In this document: positions 47,438 through 57,488 of the stretch, one piece after another
Layout: every line of letters starts with the position of its first letter
Position numbering within the stretch: position 1 is the stretch's first letter
From: Actinomadura violacea
GTDB taxonomy: Bacteria > Actinomycetota > Actinomycetes > Streptosporangiales > Streptosporangiaceae
Reading direction: 5' to 3'
Assembly (NCBI RefSeq): GCF_017573465.1
Contig: NZ_JAGEPF010000002.1
Span: forward strand, 372,001 to 436,000
Length of the DNA: 64,000 nt
Made by a program: the position numbers and the translations under genes
The notes under the pieces: model-generated
Databases searched by the model: none
What the model saw: the letters and a program-made list of their open reading frames with translations, nothing else
What the model was told of the DNA's origin: nothing

Positions 47438-47628
47438 GGTGACTTCTCCAGACCGAGGCAATCGGATGACAGCCAAAGCTTTGCACATCCCGCCCAGGGA
47501 CGTCTCTGTCCCTCGCTGGCCGCCAAACCATGAGAAAGCCGGGTCCGGGTCCCGCCGCCGCGCGCCCGCGCCCGCGGCCCTTCGGCCGGAGGCCGGGCCC
47601 TTCGGCCGGGGGCGCCGCCGGTACGGCC

Positions 47629-47634
47629 TAGGCT
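47629..47634 (+). promoter_or_regulatory. -10 box of probable leaderless fbiA promoter
   Basis: TAGGCT is 7 nt before the ATG; there is no Shine-Dalgarno. Confidence 0.6.
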
Positions 47635-47641
47635 GATCGGC

Positions 47642-48592
47642 ATGAGGATCGTGGCGCTGGCGGGCGGCATCGGGGGAGCCCGCTTCCTGCGCGGGCTCCA
47701 GGCCGCCGCCCCCGAGGCGGAGATCACCGTCATCGGCAACACCGGGGACGACATCTCCCTGTTCGGGCTGCGGGTCTGCCCCGACCTGGACACCGTGATG
47801 TACACCCTCGGCGGCGGGATCAACGAGGAGCAGGGCTGGGGGCGGGCGGACGAGGCGTTCACCGTCAAGGAGGAGCTGGCCGCCTACGGCGTCGGGCCCG
47901 CCTGGTTCGGGCTCGGCGACCGCGACTTCGCCACCCACATCGTGCGGACGCAGATGCTGGAGGCCGGGTACAAGCTGTCGTCGGTGACCGAGGCGCTGTG
48001 CGACCGGTGGAAGCCGGGCGTGCGGCTGATCCCGATGACCGACGAGCAGGTCGAGACGCACGTGGTGGTGGACGACCCGGAGCAGGGCCGGCGCGCGATC
48101 CACTTCCAGGAGTGGTGGGTGCGGCTGCGCGCGTCGCTGCCGGCGCTGTCGATCGCGCCGGTCGGCGCGGACGGGGCGAAGCCGGCGCCGGGGGTGCTCA
48201 AGGCGATCGAGGAGGCGGACGTGGTGCTGTTCCCGCCGTCCAACCCGGTCGTCAGCATCGGGACGATCCTGGCGATCCCCGGCATCCGGGAGGCGGTCGC
48301 GGCGAACACCGTGGTCGGCGTGTCGCCGATCATCGGCGGCGCCCCGGTGCGCGGGATGGCGGACGCGTGCCTGACCGCGATCGGGGTGGAGACGTCGGCG
48401 AAGGCGGTGGCCGAGCACTACGGGCTCGGGCTGCTGGACGGCTGGCTGGTCGACGAGGCGGACGCGGACGTGCGGGTCGAGGGCATCGAGGTGCGGTCCC
48501 GGCCGCTGCTGATGAGCGACCCGGAGGCGACGGCCGCGATCGCGCGCGCGGCGCTCGACCTGGCCGTCGAACTGACGAAGGAAGCCCCGTGA
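47642..48592 (+). CDS. fbiA: 2-phospho-L-lactate transferase CofD/FbiA (F420 biosynthesis)
   Basis: FbiA joins the phospho-lactyl (or phosphoenolpyruvyl) group to Fo, giving (dehydro)F420-0. The 316-aa protein has '[15 protein letters not shown]', '[20 protein letters not shown]' and '[20 protein letters not shown]', all diagnostic. It overlaps fbiB by 4 bp (GTGA), as in mycobacteria. Confidence 0.97.
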   Translation: MRIVALAGGIGGARFLRGLQAAAPEAEITVIGNTGDDISLFGLRVCPDLDTVMYTLGGGINEEQGWGRADEAFTVKEELAAYGVGPAWFGLGDRDFATHIVRTQMLEAGYKLSSVTEALCDRWKPGVRLIPMTDEQVETHVVVDDPEQGRRAIHFQEWWVRLRASLPALSIAPVGADGAKPAPGVLKAIEEADVVLFPPSNPVVSIGTILAIPGIREAVAANTVVGVSPIIGGAPVRGMADACLTAIGVETSAKAVAEHYGLGLLDGWLVDEADADVRVEGIEVRSRPLLMSDPEATAAIARAALDLAVELTKEAP

Positions 48593-49875
48593 ACCTGCAG
48601 GTCTTCGGCATTCCCGGACTTCCGGAGATCGGCGAGGGCGACGACATCGCCGCGCTGGTCCCGGCGGACATGGTCGAGGACGGCGACGTGCTGGTCGTCA
48701 CGTCCAAGATCGTGAGCAAGGCGGAGGGCCGGGTCCTGGTCGCGGGCGACCGGGAGAAGGCGATCGACGCCGAGACGGTGCGGGTCGTGGCGCGGCGCAG
48801 GCACGCGCGCGGCGAGACGCGGATCGTGGAGACGCGGCAGGGCCTGGTGCTGGCGGCGGCGGGCGTGGACGCGTCCAACACCGCGCCGGGCACCGTGCTG
48901 CTGCTGCCGGAGGACTCCGACGCCTCCGCGCGCCGCATCCGCGCGGGCGTCCGGGAGCGGACCGGCGCGGACGTCGCGGTGATCGTGTCCGACACGCTCG
49001 GCCGGCCGTGGCGCAACGGGCTGACGGACCAGGCGATCGGCGTCGCCGGCCTCGCCCCGCTCAGCGACCTGCGCGGCAGCGACGACAAGTACGGCAACCG
49101 GCTCGAGGCCACCATCACCGCCGTCGCCGACGAGATCGCGGCGGCGGGCGAGCTGGTGAAGGGCAAGCTCGACGGCGTGCCGATCGCGGTCGTGCGCGGG
49201 CTGTCCCACCTGGTCACGGCCGATGACGGGCCGGGTGCGCGGCAGCTCGTCCGGCCGCCCGCCGAGGACATGTTCCGGTACGGGTCGGCGGACGTCCTGC
49301 ACGCGCGCCGCACCATCCGCGAGTTCACCGAGGACCCGGTCGACCCGGAGGCGGTGCGCCGCGCGGTCGCCGCCGCGATCACCGCGCCGGCGCCGCACCA
49401 CACCACGCCGTGGCGGTTCGTCCTGCTGGAGTCGGCGGAGTCCCGGACGCGGCTGCTGGACGCGATGCGCGACGCGTGGGAGGGCGACCTGCGCCGCGAC
49501 GGCTTCTCCGAGGAGTCGGTCGCCAAGCGGCTGCGGCGCGGCGACGTGCTGCGCCGCGCGCCCTACCTCGTCGTCCCGTGCCTGGTCATGGACGGCTCGC
49601 ACGACTACCCGGACGCGCGCCGCGCGACCGCCGAGCGCGAGATGTTCGTCGTGGCGACCGGCGCGGGCGTGGAGAACCTGCTGGTCGCGCTGGCGGTGGA
49701 GGGGCTCGGGTCGTGCTGGGTGTCCAGCACGATGTTCTGCCGCGACGTCGTCCGCGAGGCCCTCGACCTGCCGGACGAGTGGGACCCGATGGGCGCCGTC
49801 GGCGTCGGCCATCCCGCCGCCCCGCCGCGCGACCGTCCGCCGCGCGAGCCGGACGCGTTCATCGAGGTCCGCTAG
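48589..49875 (+). CDS. fbiB: Bifunctional F420 gamma-glutamyl ligase / reductase FbiB
   Basis: FbiB adds the oligoglutamate tail to F420-0 and reduces dehydro-F420. The 428-aa protein starts at GTG 48589. The N-terminal CofE domain (residues about 1-240) has '[15 protein letters not shown]' and '[20 protein letters not shown]'. The C-terminal nitroreductase-fold domain (about 245-428) has '[20 protein letters not shown]' and '[20 protein letters not shown]'. The two-domain form is the actinobacterial type. Confidence 0.96.
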   Translation: MNLQVFGIPGLPEIGEGDDIAALVPADMVEDGDVLVVTSKIVSKAEGRVLVAGDREKAIDAETVRVVARRRHARGETRIVETRQGLVLAAAGVDASNTAPGTVLLLPEDSDASARRIRAGVRERTGADVAVIVSDTLGRPWRNGLTDQAIGVAGLAPLSDLRGSDDKYGNRLEATITAVADEIAAAGELVKGKLDGVPIAVVRGLSHLVTADDGPGARQLVRPPAEDMFRYGSADVLHARRTIREFTEDPVDPEAVRRAVAAAITAPAPHHTTPWRFVLLESAESRTRLLDAMRDAWEGDLRRDGFSEESVAKRLRRGDVLRRAPYLVVPCLVMDGSHDYPDARRATAEREMFVVATGAGVENLLVALAVEGLGSCWVSSTMFCRDVVREALDLPDEWDPMGAVGVGHPAAPPRDRPPREPDAFIEVR

Positions 49876-49894
49876 CCGGGCGTCTGGCCGGGCG

Positions 49895-50914
49895 TCACGC
49901 CTTCCAGGACGCCAGGGCGCGGTCGATCTCCTTGCGCGTCGGGAAGCGCAGGGCGCGGGGAGGCGCCGCGGGCAGGCCGTGCTCGCGGGCGTAGGCGTCG
50001 CCGAACGTGCCGTCGGGCGCGCGGAACCCGGCCCGCTGCAGCGCGTCGCGGGCGGACCGCGCGCCGAGCGCGTCGCCGAACGCGGCCGCCGCGTCGCGGT
50101 GCCGCCGGTCGCGGGCCGTCACGGCGTACGGGTGGTCGAGCATGAGCGTGCCCTCGGCCGGGACGATCGGCGCCACCGGGTTGGGGCGGTGCGCGTCGTC
50201 GTAGGCGACGGCCGCCTGCTCGGTGGTGACGACGAGGGGCCGGTCGTAGCGTTCGGCGCCGGTGAGCCCGGCGAGCACCGCGGCGGAGCCGCCGGACGCG
50301 TCGTCCACCGGTGACGGCGCGGATCTCCGCAGGTCGCCGACGACGTCGCCGGGGTCGCCGCCGGTCTGGCCGAGCGCGAGCATCGCGACCGTCCCGCTCA
50401 TCCCGACGCCGGGGTCGGCGGCCTTCCGGGCGAGGCCCATCCCGTCCACCTCGGACTTCAGCAGCAGTTTCCAGCCGACGGTGACCCCGGCGCCGGCGAA
50501 CTCGTCCGCGACCGGGCGGGTCGTGGCGAGGACGACGGGCGTGGCGGCGACCGGCGTCCCGCCCGCGGGGACGTCCTTGCCGCCCGCGTCGCGGACGATG
50601 CCGAGCCACAGCGACGACTCCGGGACCCAGGCGTCCGCGCGCCTCCGCAGGTCGGGGCGCCGCGCGAACTCGGCGGGCGCGACGGCCGTCACGCGCGCGC
50701 GGACGCACCGCCCGCCGACCCGGTGCTTCTCCACGTTGAACCGGGACGCGACGTCGCGCAGCGCGGGCGCGATCTCCGGCTGCGCGGCGACCGACACCCG
50801 CACCGTCCCGCTCGCGCACTCCGACGGCAGCGTCAGCAGGCCGAGCGCCCACGCCCCGCCGCCGCCCGCCGTGACGACCAGCACGGCGGCCGGCGCCCAC
50901 ACCTTCCACCCCAC
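49895..50914 (-). CDS. Extracellular solute-binding-like protein (orphan)
   Basis: The 339-aa protein has an N-terminal membrane helix or signal ('VWAPAAVLVVTAGGGGAWAL') and a type II periplasmic-binding fold, with 'RADAWVPESSLWLGIVRDAG' and 'VVLATTRPVADEFAG'. The same fold precedes VWA domains in many actinobacterial proteins; here no VWA follows and no transporter genes are near. It may bind an anion or oligosaccharide, or serve as a structural module. It converges on fbiB with a 19-bp gap. Confidence 0.8.
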   Translation of the reverse strand: MGWKVWAPAAVLVVTAGGGGAWALGLLTLPSECASGTVRVSVAAQPEIAPALRDVASRFNVEKHRVGGRCVRARVTAVAPAEFARRPDLRRRADAWVPESSLWLGIVRDAGGKDVPAGGTPVAATPVVLATTRPVADEFAGAGVTVGWKLLLKSEVDGMGLARKAADPGVGMSGTVAMLALGQTGGDPGDVVGDLRRSAPSPVDDASGGSAAVLAGLTGAERYDRPLVVTTEQAAVAYDDAHRPNPVAPIVPAEGTLMLDHPYAVTARDRRHRDAAAAFGDALGARSARDALQRAGFRAPDGTFGDAYAREHGLPAAPPRALRFPTRKEIDRALASWKA

Positions 50915-50920
50915 GCGTCA

Positions 50921-50926
50921 GTCATA
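50921..50926 (-). promoter_or_regulatory. -10 box of the solute-binding-like gene
   Basis: TATGAC is 6 nt before the GTG start, so the mRNA is probably leaderless. The upstream -35 area overlaps the fbiC terminator hairpin. Confidence 0.5.
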
Positions 50927-50932
50927 CCGGAC

Positions 50933-50976
50933 GGTCTGTGGCGTGTCGCCCCTCTGCGAACGACACGCCACAGACC
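50933..50976 (-). terminator. Perfect 16-bp inverted repeat after fbiC
   Basis: Arms 50933-50948 and 50961-50976 are exact complements around a 12-nt loop, directly after the fbiC stop. It is probably a terminator; the near-perfect operator-like symmetry leaves a DNA-binding site possible. Confidence 0.8.
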
Positions 50977-50977
50977 A

Positions 50978-53533
50978 CTACTGAACGGGCGTCAGCGTGA
51001 GCGAGGGACGTCCGAAGTGGCCGATGCCGTCGGTCTTGCGGGCGGCTTCGATGCGTTCGGCGGGGACCTCGCCGTAGAGGGTGGTGCGCTGCCTGGCGGG
51101 ACGGCCCGCGAGCGCGGCGATCTGCTCCAGCTCGCTGATCGGCTTGAACGAGCCGTTCTCCGACCCGGCCATCCGGCTGATGGTCTCCTCCATCAGCGTC
51201 CCGCCGAGGTCGTTGACGCCGCCCTTCAGCACCCGCGTGCACAGCTCGTCGCCGAGCTTCACCCAGGACGTCTGGATGTTGGAGATCGCGCCGTGCAGCA
51301 GGATCCGCGCGAGGGCGTGGACGGCGATGTTCTCCCGCACCGTCGGCCCCGGCCGCGCGAGTCCCGCCAGGTAGATCGGCGAGTTGTGGTGGACGAACGG
51401 CAGCAGCACGAACTCGCTGAACCCGCCTGTGCGCTCCTGGATGGAGCGCAGCAGCTTGAGGTGCGCGACCCAGTGCGCGGGGGTGTCGACATGCCCGTAC
51501 ATCATCGTCGACGTCGTCGGGATGCCGATCTCGTGCGCGGTGGTGACGACCTCGACCCACTGGTCGGTGGGCAGCTTGCCCTTGGTCAGCACCCAGCGGA
51601 CGTCGTCGTCGAGGATCTCGGCGGCCGTCCCGGGCAGCGAGTCGACGCCGGCCTCCTTCGCCGCCTGCAGCCATTCGCGGATGGACAGGTCGGTGCGGGA
51701 CGCGCCGTTCACGACCTCCATCGGGCTGTAGGAGTGCAGGTGGATGCCGGGCGCGCGGCGCTTCACCTCGCGAGCGAGGTCGAAGTAGGCGGTGCCGGGC
51801 AGGTCGGGGTGGATGCCGCCCTGCATGCAGATCTCGGTCGCGCCCGCCTCCCACGCCTCGTCCACGCGGTCGCCGACCTGCTGGAGCGACAGCGTGTACG
51901 CGTCGGCGTCGGTGCGGCGCTGCGCGAACGCGCAGAACCGGCAGCCGGTGTAGCAGACGTTCGTGAAGTTGATGTTCCGGGTGACGACGTAGGTGACGTC
52001 GTCGCCGACCGTGTCGCGGCGCAGGTCGTCGGCCAGTTTCGCGAGCGCGTCCAGCTCGGGGCCGTCGGCGTGCAGCAGCGCCAGCGCCTCGTCGTCGGAC
52101 AGGCCCGCCGGGTCGCGTTCGGCGGCGGCGAGCGCGGCCTTGACGTCGGCGTCGAAGCGCTGCGGCGCGCTCATCCGGTCCTTGAGGGCGTCCCAGTCGC
52201 CGTAGACCTCGTCGAAGTCGTCGCGCCGGTCGGACGTGCGGCCGGTCGTGTCGATCTCGGTGTGCAGGTCGGTGCGTCCGGACGCCTCGAACCCGCCGTC
52301 GGGCTCCTGCCACGGGCGCCCTTCGAGGACGGCGTCCTCGCGGGCGAGGCCGGTCGCCGGGTCGGCGAGGGCGGCCACGTGCCCGATCAGCCGCGGGTCC
52401 AGCCACGGCTCGCCGCGCTTGACGTACTCGGGGTAGATCGTGAGGCGTTCGCGCAGCTCGAAGCCCGACTCGCGGGTCCGCTCGGCGAGCTCGTCGATCT
52501 GCGGCCACGGACGCTCGGGGTTCACGTGGTCGGGGGTCAGCGGGGACACCCCGCCCCAGTCGTCGATGCCGGCGCGCAGCATCAGCGCGTACTGGTCGGC
52601 CACCAGGTTCGGCGGTGCCTGGACGCGCGCCTTCGGGCCGAGGACGATGCGCGTGACGGCGATCGTCGCGGCCAGCTCGTCCAGCTCGGCGTCGGGCGTG
52701 TCGCGCATCTTGGTGTCCGGCTTCGCGCGGAAGTTCTGCACGATCACTTCCTGGACGGCGCCGTACTCGCGCATCGTCTTGCGGATCTCGAAGATCGCGT
52801 CCGCGCGCTCTTCGACCGTCTCGCCGATGCCGATGAGGATCCCGGTGGTGAACGGGACGTTGGTCCGGCCGGCGTCCTCCAGCACCCGCAGCCGGACGGC
52901 CGGGTCCTTGTCCGGCGACCCGAAGTGCGGGCCGCCGCGCTCGCTGAACAGCCGCGTCGCGGTCGTCTCCAGCATCATCCCCATGGACGGCGCGACCGGC
53001 TTGAGCCGCTGGAAGTCGCGCCAGGTCAGCACGCCGGGGTTCAGGTGCGGCAGCAGCCCGGTCTCCTCCAGCACCCGGATCGCCATCGCCCGCACGTACG
53101 AGAGCGTGTCGTCGTAGCCGTGCGCGTCGAGCCACTCGCGGGCCTGCTTCCACCGGTCCTCGGGGCGGTCCCCGAGCGTGAACAGCGCCTCCTTGCAGCC
53201 CATCGCGGCACCCTGCCGCGCGATGTCGAGGACCTCGTCCGGGCTGAGGTAAGGCGACTCCAGCTTGTGCGGGACGGTCGCGAACGTGCAGTAGCCGCAG
53301 CGGTCCCGGCAGAGCCGGGTCAGCGGGATGAAGACCTTGCGGCTGTAGGTGATGATCCCGGGACGTCCCGCCGCCGCGAGGCCGGCGTCCCTGGTCCTCG
53401 CGGCGTAGGCGAGGAGATCGTCCAGTTGCGGCCCGCGGGCCTGCAGCAGCGTCGTGGCCTCGGACCGATCGAGCGTCTTCCCGTCACGCGCACGGGCCAG
53501 GGCCCGCCTCACCGCGTTCTCAGTGGCCTCCAT
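50978..53533 (-). CDS. fbiC: Bifunctional Fo synthase FbiC (CofG/CofH fusion)
   Basis: FbiC makes Fo, the F420 chromophore, from tyrosine and 5-amino-6-ribitylamino-uracil. The 851-aa protein has two radical-SAM halves: CX3CX2C C75-C79-C82 ('CRDRCGYC') in the CofG half and 'CYTGCRFC' near residue 526 in the CofH half. '[13 protein letters not shown]' and '[20 protein letters not shown]' parts match CofH. The fused form is usual in actinobacteria. It is not adjacent to fbiAB in M. tuberculosis, so the close spacing here is useful. Confidence 0.97.
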   Translation of the reverse strand: MEATENAVRRALARARDGKTLDRSEATTLLQARGPQLDDLLAYAARTRDAGLAAAGRPGIITYSRKVFIPLTRLCRDRCGYCTFATVPHKLESPYLSPDEVLDIARQGAAMGCKEALFTLGDRPEDRWKQAREWLDAHGYDDTLSYVRAMAIRVLEETGLLPHLNPGVLTWRDFQRLKPVAPSMGMMLETTATRLFSERGGPHFGSPDKDPAVRLRVLEDAGRTNVPFTTGILIGIGETVEERADAIFEIRKTMREYGAVQEVIVQNFRAKPDTKMRDTPDAELDELAATIAVTRIVLGPKARVQAPPNLVADQYALMLRAGIDDWGGVSPLTPDHVNPERPWPQIDELAERTRESGFELRERLTIYPEYVKRGEPWLDPRLIGHVAALADPATGLAREDAVLEGRPWQEPDGGFEASGRTDLHTEIDTTGRTSDRRDDFDEVYGDWDALKDRMSAPQRFDADVKAALAAAERDPAGLSDDEALALLHADGPELDALAKLADDLRRDTVGDDVTYVVTRNINFTNVCYTGCRFCAFAQRRTDADAYTLSLQQVGDRVDEAWEAGATEICMQGGIHPDLPGTAYFDLAREVKRRAPGIHLHSYSPMEVVNGASRTDLSIREWLQAAKEAGVDSLPGTAAEILDDDVRWVLTKGKLPTDQWVEVVTTAHEIGIPTTSTMMYGHVDTPAHWVAHLKLLRSIQERTGGFSEFVLLPFVHHNSPIYLAGLARPGPTVRENIAVHALARILLHGAISNIQTSWVKLGDELCTRVLKGGVNDLGGTLMEETISRMAGSENGSFKPISELEQIAALAGRPARQRTTLYGEVPAERIEAARKTDGIGHFGRPSLTLTPVQ

Positions 53534-53539
53534 GCGGGC

Positions 53540-53545
53540 ACTCTA
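53540..53545 (-). promoter_or_regulatory. -10 box of probable leaderless fbiC promoter
   Basis: TAGAGT, 6 nt, ATG. No ribosome site. Confidence 0.65.
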
Positions 53546-53704
53546 TGCCAATCGTCATATTTTGCGGACCGCCGGGGCCCGGGAAACAGCCGATCATCCG
53601 GATAAGGCCGCCGCACCCCCGACCTATTCCCGGACAGGGCACCCCGTCCCGGGATGTAGCGGAACTTAATGAATCGGTCTAGAAACAGTCGCTGGTCCTC
53701 AATG

Positions 53705-53726
53705 TTGGACTGAGTCAAACTATAAG
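53705..53726 (+). promoter_or_regulatory. Near-palindrome and A/T-rich promoter of the small membrane ORF
   Basis: TTGGACTGAGTCAAA (one mismatch in 7-bp arms, 53705-53719) is directly followed by TATAAG (53721-53726). Fur-family operators in actinomycetes can look like this, but the match is only by eye. Confidence 0.45.
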
Positions 53727-53789
53727 TGCGAGAGGGTCGTCCCCCCGGGCGGAACCACCGCCGCACGGCCCTCGCCGAAGGACAGTCCC

Positions 53790-54182
53790 ATGTTGGTCAT
53801 GCTCGCGATCATCGTCGTGCTCGCCGTCCTCGCGCCGGTCTTCGGCGCGGACACCCGCGACGGACTCAGCTGGACCCCGAACAACTTCTGGCTCCCCCGC
53901 AGTGCTCACCGGCACCGCCCTCGGCGTCGGGCGCTGGGCGCCCTCCTTCCACGGGCGTCGCGGCGATCGCTGCATCGCTCCGACTCGCCCAGGGGCTCGC
54001 TGCGCGATCAGGTTCTCGCAAGCTCGAACCTGCCTTCGGACGCGATCGCAACGCCCGGGGCCGGCGACGGTCGAGGCGACGAGCCGAGCGATGCGCGGAT
54101 CAGAAGCCGCGGTAGTCGCGGACGGGAAGACGGGGGCCGCGCCGCGGAGGGCGCGCGCCGGACGATTCCAGCAGCCGGGTGA
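53790..54182 (+). CDS. Small membrane protein; C-terminal part doubtful
   Basis: The ORF is 130 codons. AAGGA precedes the ATG, and the first 37 residues look like a genuine small protein: one membrane helix ('MLVMLAIIVVLAVLAPVFGA') then 'DTRDGLSWTPNNFWLPR'. After that the frame becomes Arg/Ser-rich, with shadow-like composition, and runs over the end of the alkA-like gene on the other strand. Either the protein really ends near 53910 and a frameshift has removed its stop, or it is long and unusual. The promoter-like sequence upstream supports a real gene. Confidence 0.45.
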   Translation: MLVMLAIIVVLAVLAPVFGADTRDGLSWTPNNFWLPRSAHRHRPRRRALGALLPRASRRSLHRSDSPRGSLRDQVLASSNLPSDAIATPGAGDGRGDEPSDARIRSRGSRGREDGGRAAEGARRTIPAAG

Positions 54183-55044
54183 CCCGGTACCGATGCCCCG
54201 CGTACGGAGCCAGCAGCTCCAGCATCCCGTCGTCGTCGACCTTGCGGCCCGCCAGCGCCCAGCCCACCATGCCGGGCAGGTTGTAGTCGCCGACGGAGAC
54301 GGCGTCGGGATCGCCCGCGGCCCGCTGCCGGACCTCCGCCGCCGTCCAGACCCCGACGCCCGGCAGCGTCCGCAGCCGGGCCTCGGCCGGGTCGTCCTCC
54401 AGCCGGGCGGCGACCCGCGCCGCGCCGATGATCGTCCGGGCCCGGACGGCCTCCAGCCCGGACCGGTGCCACTCCCACGACGGGATCCGGATCCAGACCG
54501 CGGGCGGCGGCGGGACCCGCAACCGCAGCGCGGCGGGCGCGCCCGGCGCCGGCCCGCCGAACCGGCGCAGCAGGTACCCCCAGGCCCGCCACGCCTCCTC
54601 CGCGAGGACCTTCTGCTCCATCACCGCCGGGACGAGCGCCTCGAACACCCGGTTCGTCCGGCCGATCCGCAGGCCCGGCCGCAGTAGCGCCTGCCGCCGG
54701 ACGATCTCGTGGTGCGCCTCGAACCCGTCCGGCTCGTCGGACGCCCCGAGCAGGTCCGGCAGGCCGTCGAGCAGCCATTCGGCGCCCGGCCCCCACGCAC
54801 GCCCCTCGACGACGTCTCCGGCACGGCGGATCCGCAGCGTGCCCGGGCCTTCGGGGGTGTAGGACGCGCGCCAGACCGTCCCGTCCCGCTCCATCCGGAA
54901 CGCCGGATCGTGGTGGCCGCGCCGATGCGGCGCCAGCGTCGCCCCCACGTCGACGGGGAACGGCGGCCTCCACTCCCGCCGCAGCCCCTCGGCGGCGCGT
55001 CCCGGCAGCGGCCCGGACGCGACGCCCGCCGGGCCGTCAGGCAT
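54100..55044 (-). CDS. AlkA-like DNA-3-methyladenine glycosylase (HhH-GPD)
   Basis: The 314-aa protein has the HhH-GPD helix-hairpin-helix 'TLPGVGVWTAAEVRQRA' and the catalytic Asp 253 in 'VSVGDYNLPG', the AlkA arrangement. 'NRVFEALVPAVMEQKVLAEE' is a typical preceding helix. It removes alkylated bases. Its start overlaps the manC-like gene stop by 8 bp, so it is the last gene of an unexpected glycan operon. Confidence 0.9.
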   Translation of the reverse strand: MPDGPAGVASGPLPGRAAEGLRREWRPPFPVDVGATLAPHRRGHHDPAFRMERDGTVWRASYTPEGPGTLRIRRAGDVVEGRAWGPGAEWLLDGLPDLLGASDEPDGFEAHHEIVRRQALLRPGLRIGRTNRVFEALVPAVMEQKVLAEEAWRAWGYLLRRFGGPAPGAPAALRLRVPPPPAVWIRIPSWEWHRSGLEAVRARTIIGAARVAARLEDDPAEARLRTLPGVGVWTAAEVRQRAAGDPDAVSVGDYNLPGMVGWALAGRKVDDDGMLELLAPYAGHRYRVTRLLESSGARPPRRGPRLPVRDYRGF

Positions 55045-56104
55045 CGGTGGAGAAGCGGACCGCGGTCGCCGGGAGCTCGATCCCCGGCCAGACCCGCAGC
55101 CCGCAGCACAGCTCGTTGCCCGGCCCGACCACCGCGCCGTCGCCGAGGATGACCCCGTCCAGCACCGCTCCGGGGCCGACGCGCGCGCCGCGGCTCAGCA
55201 CCGAGTCGCGGACGGTCGCGCCCTCCGCGACGAACGAGTCGTCCAGCAGCACGCTGCCGATGACGGTCGCGCCCGCCTCGACCACCGCGCCGCGCCCGAC
55301 GGTCGTGCCGCCGCGCACCACCGCGCCCGGCGACACCGTCGAACCGGCGAGCGTGAGCCGCTCGCCCGGCCCGCCCGGCATCGCCGGCGAGTCGAGCCGG
55401 CCGAGGACGAGGTCGCAGGAGCCGCGGACGAACGCCTCGGGCGTGCCGACGTCCAGCCAGTAGCCCGACTCGACATGGCCCATGACGACCGCGCCGGAGG
55501 AGATCAGGGTGGGGAACGTCTCGCGCTCGACGGAGACGACCTCGTCCTCGGGGATGGTGTCGATCGCCGAGCGGCGGAACACGTAGCAGCCCGCGTTGAT
55601 CTGGTTCGTCACCGGATGGGACGTCTTCTCCAGGAACGCGGTGACGCGTCCGGCGCCGTCGGTCGGGACGCAGCCGAACCGGGACGGGTCGTCCACCTCG
55701 GTGAGGTGCAGCGTCACCGCCGCGCCGGCGGCCTCGTGCAGCTTCACCTGGGCGCGCATGTCGTGGCCGGTCAGGATGTCCCCGTTGAGGATCAGGACCG
55801 GGTCGTCCGGGCCGCAGGTCAGCGCGCGCGCCGCGTTGCGGATCGCGCCGCCGGTGCCGAGCGGCTGCGGCTCGCTGACGTACACCAGGTCGACGCCGTG
55901 TGCGCGCGGGCCGAACGCCGCCTCGAACATCTCCGCGCGGTAGGACGTCGCGAACACGATGCGCTCGACGCCCGCCGCGTGCGCGCGCGCGAGCTGGTGC
56001 GCCAGGAAGGCGACGCCCGCCGTGGGGAGCAGCGGCTTCGGGGTGGAGATCGTCAGGGGGCGCAGGCGGGTGCCCTGGCCTCCCACCAGGAGGATCGCTT
56101 CCAC
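55037..56104 (-). CDS. Sugar-1-phosphate nucleotidyltransferase (mannose-1-P guanylyltransferase type)
   Basis: The 355-aa protein has the pyrophosphorylase signature 'LLVGGQGTRLRPLTISTPKP' and 'GTGGAIRNAARAL', 'INAGCYVFRRSAIDTIPEDE' and a C-terminal left-handed beta-helix of hexapeptide repeats from residue 240 on. Rv3264c (ManC/ManB) is in the same place and makes GDP-mannose, so this is the likely reaction; other sugar nucleotides cannot be excluded. It starts at GTG with AAAGGA upstream, 38 bp after the GT4 gene. Confidence 0.92.
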   Translation of the reverse strand: MEAILLVGGQGTRLRPLTISTPKPLLPTAGVAFLAHQLARAHAAGVERIVFATSYRAEMFEAAFGPRAHGVDLVYVSEPQPLGTGGAIRNAARALTCGPDDPVLILNGDILTGHDMRAQVKLHEAAGAAVTLHLTEVDDPSRFGCVPTDGAGRVTAFLEKTSHPVTNQINAGCYVFRRSAIDTIPEDEVVSVERETFPTLISSGAVVMGHVESGYWLDVGTPEAFVRGSCDLVLGRLDSPAMPGGPGERLTLAGSTVSPGAVVRGGTTVGRGAVVEAGATVIGSVLLDDSFVAEGATVRDSVLSRGARVGPGAVLDGVILGDGAVVGPGNELCCGLRVWPGIELPATAVRFSTDA

Positions 56105-56141
56105 TGGTTTCCTTTCTCCACCACGGTCGTGGTGTCGAAGC

Positions 56142-57311
56142 CTAGTGGGTGGCGGAGGCGGACCCGTGACCGTGGGAGGCGGCGTGCTGACGGACGGCCC
56201 GCTCGTAGGAGGCCACGTGCGCCTCCGCGGACGCCGTCCAGGTGAACTCCAGCGACCGCGTGTAGGCGGCCTCCGCGAGGCCGGCGCGGTGGGCCGGGTC
56301 GCCGGTCAGCGCGGTCAGCGCCGTCGCGATGCCCTCCGGGTCGGGCTCGGTGTAGGCGACCGCGTCGCCGCCGACCTCCGGTAGCGGCCCGCGCCGCGTC
56401 GTCAGCACGGGCGCGCCGCACGCCATCGCCTCCAGCACCGGCAGCCCGAACCCCTCGCCGCGGCTCGGCAGCGCCACCACCAGCGCGCCGCCGAAGAACC
56501 CGGGCAGCATCGACCACGGCAGGTACCCGGGGCGCAGCACCCGCAGCCGCGGCGGCACCGTCGCCATCGCCGCGTCGACCTCGTCGTCCCAGCCGCCGCT
56601 TCCCGCCAGCACCAGCGCGGGCGGCTCCTCCAGCCCCGCGCAGGCGCGCACCCAACCGCGGATCAGGTTCGGGACGTTCTTGCGCGGCTCCAGCGCGCCC
56701 AGGTAGGCGACGTACGGGCGGCCGTGCCGGCCGAGCCGGTCGGAGACCTGCTTCACCTCCGCCTCGGACGGGCGGTGGAACACCTCGTGGTCGACGCCGT
56801 GGTAGGCGACGTCGATGTGCTCGGGGTCGGCGCCCAGCACCCGGACCAGCTCGTCCCGCGTCGCCCGCGACGGGACGATCAGCCGGGTCGCGCGGCGCGC
56901 CGCGGTGCGGGTCGCCGACTTGACGTAGGTGGTGCGGACCGGGTCGTGCACCTCCGGCTCCGCGAACAGCGTCACGTCGTGGATGGTCACCACCGTCGGG
57001 CGGACGGCGCTGACCGGCATCGTGTACGTCGGCAGGTGGATCACGTCCGCGGCGACGCTGTCGGCGACGTGCGGCAGGCCCGTCTGCTCCCATGCCAGCC
57101 GGGTCGCGCGGTGCGCCAGCGCCGCCGGGCCCGCGACGATCCGGGCCCCGGGCGCGAGCTGGGCGTACCGCTGCTCGTCCGCGCGCTGGCAGGCGACGGC
57201 GAGGTCGGCGCCGAGCGCGTGCAGGGCCGACAGCAGGCCGTCGACGTACCGTCCGAGCCCGCCCCTGTCGGCGGGTACCGCGGTGGCGTCGAGCAGGATC
57301 CGAGGCGCCAC
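56142..57311 (-). CDS. GT4-family glycosyltransferase
   Basis: The 389-aa protein has a GT-B fold. Its N-terminus 'RILLDATAVPADRGGLGRYV' is typical, as are 'YVAYLGALEPRKNVPNLIRG' and the donor-binding 'PSRGEGFGLPVLEAMACGAP'. I prefer GTG 57311 to the upstream ATG 57326, because GGGGAG sits 6 nt before that GTG. It probably transfers mannose from GDP-mannose to a lipid or polysaccharide, as the nucleotidyltransferase gene follows. Confidence 0.9.
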   Translation of the reverse strand: MAPRILLDATAVPADRGGLGRYVDGLLSALHALGADLAVACQRADEQRYAQLAPGARIVAGPAALAHRATRLAWEQTGLPHVADSVAADVIHLPTYTMPVSAVRPTVVTIHDVTLFAEPEVHDPVRTTYVKSATRTAARRATRLIVPSRATRDELVRVLGADPEHIDVAYHGVDHEVFHRPSEAEVKQVSDRLGRHGRPYVAYLGALEPRKNVPNLIRGWVRACAGLEEPPALVLAGSGGWDDEVDAAMATVPPRLRVLRPGYLPWSMLPGFFGGALVVALPSRGEGFGLPVLEAMACGAPVLTTRRGPLPEVGGDAVAYTEPDPEGIATALTALTGDPAHRAGLAEAAYTRSLEFTWTASAEAHVASYERAVRQHAASHGHGSASATH

Positions 57312-57488
57312 GGTCCACTCCCCCATTCCGGCGCTTCCGCCGTAGTGGCGTAGATCACTCTTTACCGTCCGAGCCTACGCCCGCGACCGGGCCGGGCGTG
57401 CGACCTCCGCGCCCCTCGCGGCCGCGAGTCATGCCGAGGGCCCTACCCCGGGCCCTGGGCCCTTACCGTTCGCCCCGGCCCGCCGCAC

